64,000 nucleotides of DNA from Streptomyces sp. TS71-3 (GTDB taxonomy: Bacteria > Actinomycetota > Actinomycetes > Streptomycetales > Streptomycetaceae): the NCBI RefSeq assembly GCF_018327685.1, contig NZ_BNEL01000003.1, positions 1,488,001 through 1,552,000 of the forward strand, read 5' to 3'. The notes below the pieces were generated by a model. It was not told where the DNA came from. It worked only from the letters and a program-made list of their open reading frames with translations, and did no database searches. Below are positions 51,031-58,976 of the stretch, piece by piece. A program made the position numbers and the translations under genes. The stretch's first letter is position 1. Every line of letters starts with the position of its first letter.

Positions 51031-51970
51031 AGATGTGCTCCCTCACGCTGCCCCGGCTCGCCGGTGGATCGGCCAGCGCGTCCTGCACGGCCCGCTCGAC
51101 CTCCGCGAAGGCGCTGCTCCGCGCCTCCTCGATCTCGCCCTCGTCCACGCCGGCCTCGGCCAGCCGGCGGACCGCCACGGCGATCGGCTCGCGCTCCCGG
51201 TCGGCGGCAAGCTCCTCACGGGTGCGGTAGAGCTGGGGATCACCCACGTAGTGGCCCACCAGCCGCTGCGTGCTCAGCTCCACGAAGGCGGGGCCGCCGC
51301 CCTCCCGCGCGGCCTCCACCAGATCGGACACGGTCTCCCGGACGACGGCCGGGTTGTTGCCGTCGATCCGCACGGCCGGCATGCCCAGTGCCGCCGGCCG
51401 GTCGGTCAGGGTCTCGTTGTGCACGGTCTCCCGGATCGGCGTCAGCTCCGACCAGCGATTGTTCTCGCAGAGGAACAGCACAGGCAGCCGCGCGGCCGCG
51501 GCGAAGTTCATCGCCTCGTGCACGGAGCCCTGGTTCATCGCGCCGTCACCGAAGACCGTCATCGCCACCCGGTGCGTACCGTCGTACCGCCCCGCCAGGG
51601 CCGCGCCCACCGCGATGGGTGCGCCCGCTCCCACGATCGAGTTCTCACCGTGGAAGCCGTGCTCCGGCGCGCTCAGATACGCCGAGCCGCCACGGCCGCC
51701 GTTCACCCCGGTGGCCCGGCCCAGCAGCTCGGCCATCAGGGGCCGCAGCGGCGCCCCGCGGGCGATGGCCCAGCCGTGGCCACGGTAGGTCGCGAAGAGC
51801 GCGTCCGAACCCTCGAGTGCGTCACACGCACCGACCGGTCCCGCTTCCTGTCCGATGCACAGGTGCACCGACCCCCGGATCTCACCGGAATCGCACAGGG
51901 CCTGCGCCTTCTCCTCGAACGCGCGGATGCGCCACATCGCCCGCAGATCCGCCAAGAGGTCTTCCCGCAT
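51023..51970 (-). CDS. E1 alpha subunit, thiamine-diphosphate dependent
   Basis: 315 residues: MWRIRAFEEKAQALCDSGEIRGSVHLCIGQEA, then the RGHGWAIARGAPLRPLMAELLGRATGVNGGRGGSAYL segment, and the ThDP/Mg motif GDGAMNQG (141-148) ending in ENN (169-171). The phosphorylation-loop and acetoin-dehydrogenase-like features (HGENSIVGAGAPIAVGAALA) are typical. A CAATCGATTG operator lies 35 bases before its start, tying the E1 pair to the LacI regulon of this locus. Confidence 0.92.
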   Translation of the reverse strand: MREDLLADLRAMWRIRAFEEKAQALCDSGEIRGSVHLCIGQEAGPVGACDALEGSDALFATYRGHGWAIARGAPLRPLMAELLGRATGVNGGRGGSAYLSAPEHGFHGENSIVGAGAPIAVGAALAGRYDGTHRVAMTVFGDGAMNQGSVHEAMNFAAAARLPVLFLCENNRWSELTPIRETVHNETLTDRPAALGMPAVRIDGNNPAVVRETVSDLVEAAREGGGPAFVELSTQRLVGHYVGDPQLYRTREELAADREREPIAVAVRRLAEAGVDEGEIEEARSSAFAEVERAVQDALADPPASRGSVREHIYA

Positions 51971-52004
51971 GGTGCCTCCGCCGCCGTCCCTTACTCGTGA
52001 GAGT

Positions 52005-52014
52005 CAATCGATTG
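52005..52014. promoter_or_regulatory. LacI operator, site 1 (E1 alpha promoter)
   Basis: CAATCGATTG, a perfect palindrome in the divergent E1/lyase intergenic region, 35 bases from the E1 alpha start. It matches the sites at 52132, 58807 and 58928. Confidence 0.75.
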
Positions 52015-52131
52015 CTTAGAATGTAGGCGAACGCTGAATGCCTGACAAGGAGATACCTTTGAACTGCCATGAATCGGCTGGGGTGACTCATTCGGCGCTT
52101 GCCCGCGGGGCTCTTCGGGCCTAGGTTTAGA

Positions 52132-52141
52132 CAAACGATTG
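52132..52141. promoter_or_regulatory. LacI operator, site 2 (lyase operon promoter)
   Basis: CAAACGATTG, one mismatch from the perfect palindrome and identical to the site at 58807. It lies 66 bases before the lyase start. The CG centre fits LacI-family binding. Confidence 0.7.
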
Positions 52142-52206
52142 ATCTGATGCGGCCGCCACCGTGACGGTACGCCGTTCCGGTCGCAGGGAGCCAGGAGAGG
52201 GGGACG

Positions 52207-53544
52207 ATGAGTCCGCAGCGTTTTGAGATGCTCGTCGGCCTGTACGGGGACGAACGCATGGCCGCCATCCTGTCCGAGCAGGAGCTCATCGCGTCGTGGA
52301 TGCGGGTCGAGGGGGCGCTCGCCACGGCCCAGGCGGAGGCCGGGGTGATCGCGGTGGAGACCGGGGCCGCCATCGCCGAAGCCGCCACGGGCGCGGTCAT
52401 CGACCCGGTGCGGCTGTGGCGGGAGACTCGCAACGTCGGATATCCGATCCTGCCACTGGTACGGCAGCTCGACGAGGCACTGCCCGAGGAGCACCGCGGG
52501 CGGGTGCACTACGGCGCCACCACCCAGGACATCATGGACTCCGGTCTGGCTCTTCAGTTCGACGCGGCCGGCGCCAGGCTGGGCGAGCTGCTCGCCGGCC
52601 TCGGCGAAGCGGTCGCGGAACTGGCCACCGCCCACGCCGGACTGGTGATCGCCGGCCGCACCCACGCCCTCCAGGCCGTGCCGACCACCTTCGGTGCCAA
52701 GATGGCCGGCTACCTGGGCGAGCTCACCCGCGACCGGGCCAGGCTGGCCGGCGCCCGGCGGTCCATCGCCACGGTCTCCCTGTTCGGCGCCGGCGGTACC
52801 TCCGCCGCGTACGGGGCGGACGCGGTCGCGGTGCGCCGGCGGGTCGCCGAACTGCTCGATCTGAGGACCACCGACATCTCCTGGCACGTCGCTCGCGACC
52901 GGGTGGCGGAGTTCGGCGCGGTCTGCGCCCTGCTCGCCGCGACCTGCGCCCGCTTCGCCCGTGAGGTCGTCGACCTGTCCAGGACCGAGATCGCCGAGGT
53001 GTCGGAAGCGGCCGGGCACCTGCGTGGCGCCTCCTCGACCATGCCGCAGAAGGCCAACCCCGTCGAGTCCGAGGCTGTCATCGGCATGTCCATCACCGCG
53101 GGCGCGCTCACCTCCGCCCTGTATCGCGTGATGGAGGCGGGCCACGAACGGGCGGCCGGTGAATGGCAGGCGGAGTGGCAGGTACTGCCCCAGCTGGTCG
53201 CCCTCGCCGCCGGGGCGCTGGCCACCACCCGGGGGATCGCTGAGGGACTCCAGGTGTTCCCCGAAGCGATGCGGCGGAATCTCGATGCGGACTCCGGCCT
53301 GGTGATGTCGGAGGCGTACATGATCAGGCTGGCGCCACGCCTGGGCCGGGAGCGTGCCCACGACGTGGTGTACGCCGCGGCCCGCCGGTGCCGGGAGTCC
53401 GGGGAGAGACTGGGCACCGTGCTGGAAGCCATGCTCTCCGGCCAGGCGGCCGAGGAGACGGCCGAGCTGCGGCCCGAGGAGTATGTCGGCAATCCGCATA
53501 CGACGATCGACGCGGCGCTCTCGCAGTGGCACGCCCCGGTGTGA
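52207..53544 (+). CDS. PcaB/adenylosuccinate-lyase-like enzyme
   Basis: 445 residues of the fumarase/aspartase superfamily. HYGATTQDIMDSGLALQF carries the catalytic His context, GRTHALQAVPTTFGAKMAGYL follows, and the signature loop SSTMPQKANP is at 276-285. Closest in appearance to 3-carboxy-cis,cis-muconate cycloisomerase (PcaB), an intramolecular addition/elimination enzyme; the true substrate here is unknown. It is the first gene of an operon (lyase, SDR, VOC, Gfo/Idh, LacI) and has a LacI-type site upstream. Confidence 0.88.
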   Translation: MSPQRFEMLVGLYGDERMAAILSEQELIASWMRVEGALATAQAEAGVIAVETGAAIAEAATGAVIDPVRLWRETRNVGYPILPLVRQLDEALPEEHRGRVHYGATTQDIMDSGLALQFDAAGARLGELLAGLGEAVAELATAHAGLVIAGRTHALQAVPTTFGAKMAGYLGELTRDRARLAGARRSIATVSLFGAGGTSAAYGADAVAVRRRVAELLDLRTTDISWHVARDRVAEFGAVCALLAATCARFAREVVDLSRTEIAEVSEAAGHLRGASSTMPQKANPVESEAVIGMSITAGALTSALYRVMEAGHERAAGEWQAEWQVLPQLVALAAGALATTRGIAEGLQVFPEAMRRNLDADSGLVMSEAYMIRLAPRLGRERAHDVVYAAARRCRESGERLGTVLEAMLSGQAAEETAELRPEEYVGNPHTTIDAALSQWHAPV

Positions 53545-53627
53545 GCGGTCCCGGGGAAGCGCGAGGCGAAGGCGACTGTCCGGGGTCGCCCGACGGGTCG
53601 GCGGCAGCAGGTCGAAGGAGATGGCAC

Positions 53628-54407
53628 ATGGGACGCTTCGAAGGCCGCACGGCCGTGGTCACGGGGGCGGGCGGCGGCATCGGTCGGGCCTGCGCGCTGC
53701 TGCTCGCCGAGCAGGGTGCGCGCGTGGCGCTGATGGACATCTCCGCGGAGAGCGTGGAACTGACCGCCGAGGCCCTCCGCAGGGCGGGCGGAAACGCAGC
53801 GGGATACCTGGTGGACGTGACCGACACGGCCGCGGTCGACGCCGCGCTGGCACGCGCGGAGGAGGATCTCGGGCCGGTGACGCTCGCCGCCGGCGCGCAC
53901 GGCATCGTCCGCAACCACCCGTTCCTCGAACTGCCCGCCGAGGACTGGGACGCCACGATGGCGGTGAACCTCAAGGGCATGTTCGTGCTGCTTCAGAGGA
54001 CGGCCCTGCGGGCGGTCGCCCACGGCGGCGGCACCATGGTCGCGGTCTCCTCGGTGGCGGGCCGGGGACCGCGGGCCACCTGTGCGGACTACGCGGCCAG
54101 CAAGGCGGGGGTGATCAGCCTGGTCAGGTCGGCGGCCCTGTCGCTGGCCGGGCACGGTATCCGCGTCAACGCCGTGTGCCCCGGGGTGGTGGACACGGAG
54201 ATGACCCGGGCCATCCACCGGCAGAAAGCGGAGATCGAAGGGATAACGGCCGAGGAGTCCTTCGCCCGGCAGGCGGCGAAGATCCCGCTCGGCCGGATCG
54301 AGACCCCGCAAGAGATCGCGGGTGTCGTCTCCTTCCTGCTCTCCGACGATTCGTCGTACGTCACCGGACAGGCGCTGAACGTCTGCGGCGGCTTGGAGAT
54401 GGACTAG
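53628..54407 (+). CDS. SDR family oxidoreductase
   Basis: 259 residues: TGAGGGIGRACALLLAEQGARVALMDIS (NAD-type acidic residue after the second strand), a GAHGI loop replacing the usual NNAG, VAVSSVAGRGPRATCADYAASKAG with Ser and YxxxK, and DDSSYVTGQALNVCGG at the end. It would oxidise a hydroxyl of the catabolic intermediate with NAD. AAGGAG precedes ATG 53628. Second gene of the LacI-controlled operon. Confidence 0.9.
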   Translation: MGRFEGRTAVVTGAGGGIGRACALLLAEQGARVALMDISAESVELTAEALRRAGGNAAGYLVDVTDTAAVDAALARAEEDLGPVTLAAGAHGIVRNHPFLELPAEDWDATMAVNLKGMFVLLQRTALRAVAHGGGTMVAVSSVAGRGPRATCADYAASKAGVISLVRSAALSLAGHGIRVNAVCPGVVDTEMTRAIHRQKAEIEGITAEESFARQAAKIPLGRIETPQEIAGVVSFLLSDDSSYVTGQALNVCGGLEMD

Positions 54408-54453
54408 CCGCACCACCGGCACCGGCCGCGTTCCGGTGCGAGAGAGGACGCAC

Positions 54454-54921
54454 ATGCTGCATGGCGTATGGCACTTCAGCTTCACCGTGGCGGACATCGA
54501 ACGCTCGGTGGACTTCTACACCCGGCTGCTGGGCTTCGAGCACGTTCACAGCCAGGAGCAGCGCGGCGGTTACACCGGCAGGCTGGTCGGCTACCCGGAC
54601 GCGCATCTGCGGATCGCCCAGCTGGCGGTCCCCGGCAGGACACCCGGGCGCTCCACACACGACCTGGAGCTGGTGGAGTACGTACACCCGGCCGGCACCC
54701 GGCAGGACCCGGAGATCCGTCACCCGGGGGCGGCGCACCTCGCGCTGACCGTCGGCGACATCCACCGGCTGCACGAGCGGCTGGCCGCGGCGGGCGTGCG
54801 GTTCTTCTCCCCGCCCAACGCGATCACGTCCGGCGTCAACGAGGGCGGCTGGACCTGCTACTTCGAGGACCCCGACCGGATCGTGCTGGAGCTCGTGCAG
54901 CCGCCGGCGCCTCGTCCCTAG
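54454..54921 (+). CDS. VOC family protein
   Basis: 155 residues: WHFSFTVADIERSVDFYTRLLGFEHVH, HDLELVEYVHPAGTRQDPEIRHPGAAHLALTVGDIHRLHERL and EGGWTCYFEDPDRIVLELVQ. His and Glu metal-ligand positions of the double beta-alpha-beta units (H6 region, E near 75, H near 98, E at the end) are all present, so it is likely a metal-dependent isomerase, lyase or dioxygenase rather than a binding protein. GAGAGGA precedes the ATG. Part of the LacI-controlled operon. Confidence 0.85.
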   Translation: MLHGVWHFSFTVADIERSVDFYTRLLGFEHVHSQEQRGGYTGRLVGYPDAHLRIAQLAVPGRTPGRSTHDLELVEYVHPAGTRQDPEIRHPGAAHLALTVGDIHRLHERLAAAGVRFFSPPNAITSGVNEGGWTCYFEDPDRIVLELVQPPAPRP

Positions 54922-54938
54922 TCCCGGAAGGACCCCGC

Positions 54939-56018
54939 ATGCTGGACGTATTCGCTCCCATCGCAGCCGCCTGCGACATCCGCGTGGAGCCCGGCCACCG
55001 GCTGCCGATCGCCGTCGTCGGCGCGGGCGCCATCGTCGACGTCGCCCACCTGCCGGCGTACCGGCAAGCGGGCCTGACCGTCCGGGGACTGTTCGACCTC
55101 GACCCGGAACGGGCGCACGAGGTGGCCCGGCGGCACGGTGTGCCCACCGTGTACGGCTCACTGGACGAGCTGCTGGCCGACCCCGGGGTGCGCGTGCTGG
55201 ACATCGCGGTCGCTCCGGGTGCCCAGCCGGAGATCGCCCTGCGCGCCCTGGAAGCCGGAAAGCACCTGCTGTGCCAGAAACCGTTCGTGCCCGACGAGCC
55301 GACCGGCGAGAAGCTGATCGAGACCGCCGAACGGCTCGGCCTGAAGATCGCGGTGAATCAGCAGCTGCGCTACGACGAGGGCATCGCGGCCGCACGCGCC
55401 ATGGTCGGCGCCGGGTGGATAGGCGAGCCGACCGCCATGACGTTCACCGTGGACATCGCCACCGACTGGGCGCCCTGGCCGTGGCTGGTCCGCAGCGAGC
55501 GGCTGGAGATCATGTACCACTCGATCCACTACCTCGACGCCGTACGCTCCGTGCTCGGCGACCCCGAGACCGTCTTCTGCGCGGGCGGCCGCACTCCGGG
55601 CCAGCTCGCTGCCGGTGAGACCCGCACCATGAGCACCCTGGTCTTCCCCGGCAACGCCCGCGCCCTCGTGCACGCCACCCACGAGAACCGCACGGCCGAC
55701 CCCCGGGCGACCTTCCGGGTCGACGGCTCCGAGGGCAGCATCCGCGGCACGCTGGGCCTGCTCTACGACTACCCTCGCGGCCGGCCGGACACCGCCGAGG
55801 TCAACAGCTCCTCGCTGCCCACCGATGGCTGGCTGCCGTACCCCGTCACCCGGCGCTGGATCCCCGATGCCTTCGCCGGTCCCATGGCCTCCCTGCTGAG
55901 CGCGGTCGCGGACGGCGGCGAACCCTTTCCTTCCGCCCGGGACAACCTCGGCACGATCCGGCTGGTCGACCGGCTGTACGCCTCGATGGACTCCGGCCAC
56001 AGCATGTCCATGGAATGA
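54939..56018 (+). CDS. Gfo/Idh/MocA family oxidoreductase
   Basis: 359 residues: Rossmann motif PIAVVGAGAIVDVAHLPAYRQAGLTVRGLFDLDPERA, then HLLCQKPF (K114 in place of the EKP lysine) and the MYHSIHYLDAVRSVLGDPE segment with catalytic His. The family oxidises sugar or cyclitol hydroxyls with NAD(P), often to 3-keto sugars or inososes. This strongly suggests a carbohydrate- or cyclitol-like substrate for the locus. The stop overlaps the LacI start (ATGA). Confidence 0.9.
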   Translation: MLDVFAPIAAACDIRVEPGHRLPIAVVGAGAIVDVAHLPAYRQAGLTVRGLFDLDPERAHEVARRHGVPTVYGSLDELLADPGVRVLDIAVAPGAQPEIALRALEAGKHLLCQKPFVPDEPTGEKLIETAERLGLKIAVNQQLRYDEGIAAARAMVGAGWIGEPTAMTFTVDIATDWAPWPWLVRSERLEIMYHSIHYLDAVRSVLGDPETVFCAGGRTPGQLAAGETRTMSTLVFPGNARALVHATHENRTADPRATFRVDGSEGSIRGTLGLLYDYPRGRPDTAEVNSSSLPTDGWLPYPVTRRWIPDAFAGPMASLLSAVADGGEPFPSARDNLGTIRLVDRLYASMDSGHSMSME

Positions 56019-57121
56019 TGACGGTGATGACACCGAAACGTGCACAGGGCGGCGAGCGAGCCGCCCCTGGCAGGACCACCCCCGGCACTTCCGCGCCCAC
56101 TCCGGGCAAGGTCACGCTGAGCGATGTGGCCCTGCTCGCCGGGGTGGACCGGTCCGTGGTCTCCCGGGTCATCAACGACGACCCGCGTCTCAACATCCGG
56201 CCGGACACCCGAAAGCGCGTCCTGGAGACGATCGAGAAGCTCGGCTACCGGCGCAACGCGGCGGCGCGCAGCCTGCGCACGGCCCGCTCGTACATGCTCG
56301 GCCTGTTCATCCCCGACTTCGCCAATCCTGTCTACGCGGAGATCATCAAGGGCGCGGAGACGGAGGCCGGCAAGCTCGGGTACGGACTGATGACGGCCAG
56401 CTCGGAGGGGGTCCGGCAGGGCGTCGAGCACTATGTGGACCTGTTCGGCCAAGGGCGCGTCGACGGGCTGCTGTTCGCCGGCGACGAGACCGGCCGCGAG
56501 TTGGAGCAGCTGCGGATCCTCCGCGTTCCATGGGTCATGGTCAACCGCCGGATCACCGGCACCGACCGCTATGTCGTCCTCGACGACGAGCAGGGCAGCG
56601 GCCTCGCCGTCGACCACCTGCTCTCCCTGGGCCACCGCCGGATCGCCCACATCGCGGGCCCGGAGACCGCCGACACCGCCCGCCGCCGGCGGATGGGCTA
56701 CAGCGCCGCCCTGGGGCGCGCCGGCCTCGCCGTCGACCCCCGCCTCATCGTCCACGCGGACTACACGCCGGCGGGCGGACGCGCCGCCATGGACACGCTC
56801 CTCACCGCTCAGGCCGCGGCGGACCGCCCGACGGCCGTCTTCGTCGCCAACGTCGCTTCCGCGGTCGGCGCCCTGCACGCCCTGCACGCCGCGGGGCTCG
56901 CCGTCCCGGCCGACATCTCCGTGATCGCCATGCACGACATGCCGCTCGCCGGGCACCTCGTCCCCGCCCTCACGACGGTCCGCATGCCGCTGGGCGAACT
57001 CGGTGCCCGTGCCGTGCAGCTGATGGCGGCGCGCGGGCCCGCGGACCCGATCACCGAAGTGGTGACGGACCCGGTGGAAGTGGTGGTGCGCGACTCCACC
57101 TCGGCACCGCCCGGTAGCTGA
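56015..57121 (+). CDS. LacI-family transcriptional regulator
   Basis: 368 residues. A 30-residue basic/Pro extension, then HTH and hinge (VTLSDVALLAGVDRSVVSRVINDDPRL..RKRVLETIEKLGYRRNAAARSL) and a periplasmic-binding-type sensor (MLGLFIPDFANPVYAEIIKGAETEA, GRVDGLLFAGDE, HLLSLGHRRIAHIAGPE, TAVFVANVASAVGALHALHAAGLAVPADISVIAMHDM). It is the last gene of the lyase operon and overlaps the preceding stop, so it would be autoregulated. It is the obvious candidate to bind the four CAAWCGATTG operators. Confidence 0.92.
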   Translation: MMTVMTPKRAQGGERAAPGRTTPGTSAPTPGKVTLSDVALLAGVDRSVVSRVINDDPRLNIRPDTRKRVLETIEKLGYRRNAAARSLRTARSYMLGLFIPDFANPVYAEIIKGAETEAGKLGYGLMTASSEGVRQGVEHYVDLFGQGRVDGLLFAGDETGRELEQLRILRVPWVMVNRRITGTDRYVVLDDEQGSGLAVDHLLSLGHRRIAHIAGPETADTARRRRMGYSAALGRAGLAVDPRLIVHADYTPAGGRAAMDTLLTAQAAADRPTAVFVANVASAVGALHALHAAGLAVPADISVIAMHDMPLAGHLVPALTTVRMPLGELGARAVQLMAARGPADPITEVVTDPVEVVVRDSTSAPPGS

Positions 57122-57246
57122 CCGGGAATCACGGACCACCTCTGCGGGCCGACATCGCGGTGCGGCGGCGCGGGCAGGACGTGTGCCGCCCGCCGCCGGC
57201 CCGGCAGCTCCGAGCAGAGCGTGTGAGCCACCGGGCCGGAGAGTTC

Positions 57247-57537
57247 CTACTCCACGGCCGGGTCCCGTTCCAGCGGGTGAGGGGCCAGCGCCGTCACGGA
57301 GACCTCCGCGTACGGCCACAGCGGCAGGCTGGTCACTGCCTCGTGCAGCGCTTCCGTGTCCGGCACCGTCCACACCCCGACGTTGGCGTTGCGCCCCGGC
57401 AGCCGCCAGATCCGGTCCAGGATGCCCGCCTCGCGCAGCTCCAGCCCCCTTGTGCGCTCACGGGCGAGCAACGCGCGCCGTTCCGGCAGCCGCATCCCCG
57501 GCGGCAGGGTGACCGCGAACTCGACCAGGAAGTCCAT
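57247..57537 (-). CDS. Muconolactone-isomerase-like protein
   Basis: 96 residues: MDFLVEFAVTLPPGMR, ERTRGLELREAGILDRIWRLPGRNANVGVWTVPDTEALHEAVTSLPLWPYAEVSVTALAPHPLERD, a full-length match to muconolactone delta-isomerase (CatC family). In the beta-ketoadipate pathway this shifts a lactone double bond, but no catechol dioxygenase or muconate cycloisomerase is nearby. It follows the solute-binding-type gene by 4 bases. Presumably it handles a lactone or enol-lactone intermediate of this pathway. Confidence 0.85.
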   Translation of the reverse strand: MDFLVEFAVTLPPGMRLPERRALLARERTRGLELREAGILDRIWRLPGRNANVGVWTVPDTEALHEAVTSLPLWPYAEVSVTALAPHPLERDPAVE

Positions 57538-57541
57538 GCGC

Positions 57542-58768
57542 TCAGCCGATCTCGGTCAGCCGCCGGTGGGCCACGGCCACCGCTGCCGCGGGCTGCGCCG
57601 AGCCCTTCACCAGCGCACCCACCATGTCGTTGAGGACTTCCGAGATCTGCGGCCAGCGCGGATCACGCGGCAGCGACCGGGTGTTCCCGTGGGCCTCCTC
57701 GAACTGCTCGTAGTACGGCGCGAGACCGGAGACCGCCGGATCCGCCCAGGAGTCGAGGCGGGTCGCGGTGCCGCCCTCCTGGGCCGTGATCCGGTCCATC
57801 TCGGGCGTCGTGAGCCCGCGGAGCAACTCGTAGGCGGCGTCCGGACGCCGTGACCCGGCGGCGACGGCCAGCACCCAGTAGCTGTTGAGCGCGACCCGGG
57901 TCCCGCCCGGCACAGCGGCTCGCGGCACGGGCGCGCACCGCACCCGGCCGTGCGTGGGGCTGTCCGCGGGCGCGGAGAGCGCGGCGAAACCGCTCCAGTT
58001 GACCATCAGCGAGGCCCCGCCGGCGGCGAACCGCACCCCGCTCGCCACGCTGTCCCACTGCGCGCCCGCCGGATCGACGACCCGGTGCGTGTGCCACAGG
58101 TCGTACAGGAACCGTGCCGAGTCCAGCGCCTCGGCGCTCTCCAGTGACAACCGCCCCTCGGCGTCGGTGAGTTCCGCGCCCCGGCTCCAGAACTGGGTGA
58201 GGAAGTCGTACACCGTGTTGTGCTCGTCGGGATATCCCGCGGCGATCGTCCCGTACCGGCCCTCCCCGGGCCGGGTGAACCATCGGGCCTGGTCCAGGTA
58301 CTGCTCCCAGGTGTCCGGCGCCGCCAGCGGGTATCCGAAGCGTTCGGCGAATCCGGCCTGTTCGCCGGGATCGTCGTAGTGGTCCGCCCGGTACAGCAGC
58401 ATCATCGGGCCCGCGTGGTACGGCACCCCGTAGGTCGATCCGTCGGGCCCGCGCTGGAGCTCGCGCAGCGCCGGATGCCAGGCATCCGGCCATCCCTCGG
58501 GCGGGGTCCGCGCGATGAAGGGGTCGAGCGGGAGCACCTTGCCGGCCGCGATCAGCGCGGGCAGCCAGTCGGTGACCACGAGCAGCAGATCGGTCTCCCC
58601 GCTGGTCGCCGCGGACCCGGCCACCACCTGCTCCTGGAGCTCCAGGATGTCGGGCAGCCGGTGCTCGGCGGGCTCGGCCACCGCCCCGGGCATCTGGCGG
58701 CCCAACGCACGGTCGAACCCGTCGAAAGAGCGGCCCAGCAGGCGCAGCGGCTGCCTCGTCGTGGACAT
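57542..58768 (-). CDS. Extracellular-type solute-binding protein lacking a signal peptide
   Basis: 408 residues with the SBP_bac_1 fold: LLLVVTDWLPALIAAGKVLPLDPFI, YGVPYHAGPMMLLYRADHY, PLAAPDTWEQYLDQARWF, ASLMVNWSGFAAL and NSYWVLAVAAGSRRPDAAYELLRGL. The start is firm (GAGGAGGGG four bases from the ATG at 58768), but the N-terminus (MSTTRQPLRLLGRSFDGFDRAL) goes straight into the first strand, without signal peptide or lipobox. It may be a cytoplasmic sugar-binding protein. A LacI-type operator lies 39 bases upstream. Confidence 0.85.
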   Translation of the reverse strand: MSTTRQPLRLLGRSFDGFDRALGRQMPGAVAEPAEHRLPDILELQEQVVAGSAATSGETDLLLVVTDWLPALIAAGKVLPLDPFIARTPPEGWPDAWHPALRELQRGPDGSTYGVPYHAGPMMLLYRADHYDDPGEQAGFAERFGYPLAAPDTWEQYLDQARWFTRPGEGRYGTIAAGYPDEHNTVYDFLTQFWSRGAELTDAEGRLSLESAEALDSARFLYDLWHTHRVVDPAGAQWDSVASGVRFAAGGASLMVNWSGFAALSAPADSPTHGRVRCAPVPRAAVPGGTRVALNSYWVLAVAAGSRRPDAAYELLRGLTTPEMDRITAQEGGTATRLDSWADPAVSGLAPYYEQFEEAHGNTRSLPRDPRWPQISEVLNDMVGALVKGSAQPAAAVAVAHRRLTEIG

Positions 58769-58806
58769 GGCCCCTCCTCACGCAGCAGGCCCGGGCCCGC
58801 CTGGAA

Positions 58807-58816
58807 CAAACGATTG
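58807..58816. promoter_or_regulatory. LacI operator, site 3 (solute-binding gene promoter)
   Basis: CAAACGATTG, identical to the site at 52132, placed 39 bases before the start of the minus-strand solute-binding/isomerase pair. Confidence 0.7.
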
Positions 58817-58927
58817 CTTGCGCAGTATGAACCTCGTCCGGACGCCAGGTCAACGAAATCCAGCGCTGGTGAACAGCGAAAGTCATGCGAGACGCATTGC
58901 CGGGGGGGCATCCGTGGGACTACGTTC

Positions 58928-58943
58928 AGTCAATCGATTGACT
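58928..58943. promoter_or_regulatory. LacI operator, site 4 (beta-helix gene promoter)
   Basis: AGTCAATCGATTGACT, a perfect 16-base palindrome with the same CAATCGATTG core as site 1, 34 bases before the beta-helix gene. It is the best site of the four. Confidence 0.8.
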
Positions 58944-58976
58944 AAACTCTCCATCACCTCACGCGAAGGAATCCCC

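Noticed and set aside
57247..57537. Beta-ketoadipate pathway (catC)
   Set aside because: No catechol dioxygenase or muconate cycloisomerase is present; the gene is linked to sugar-type functions, so the symbol is not assigned.
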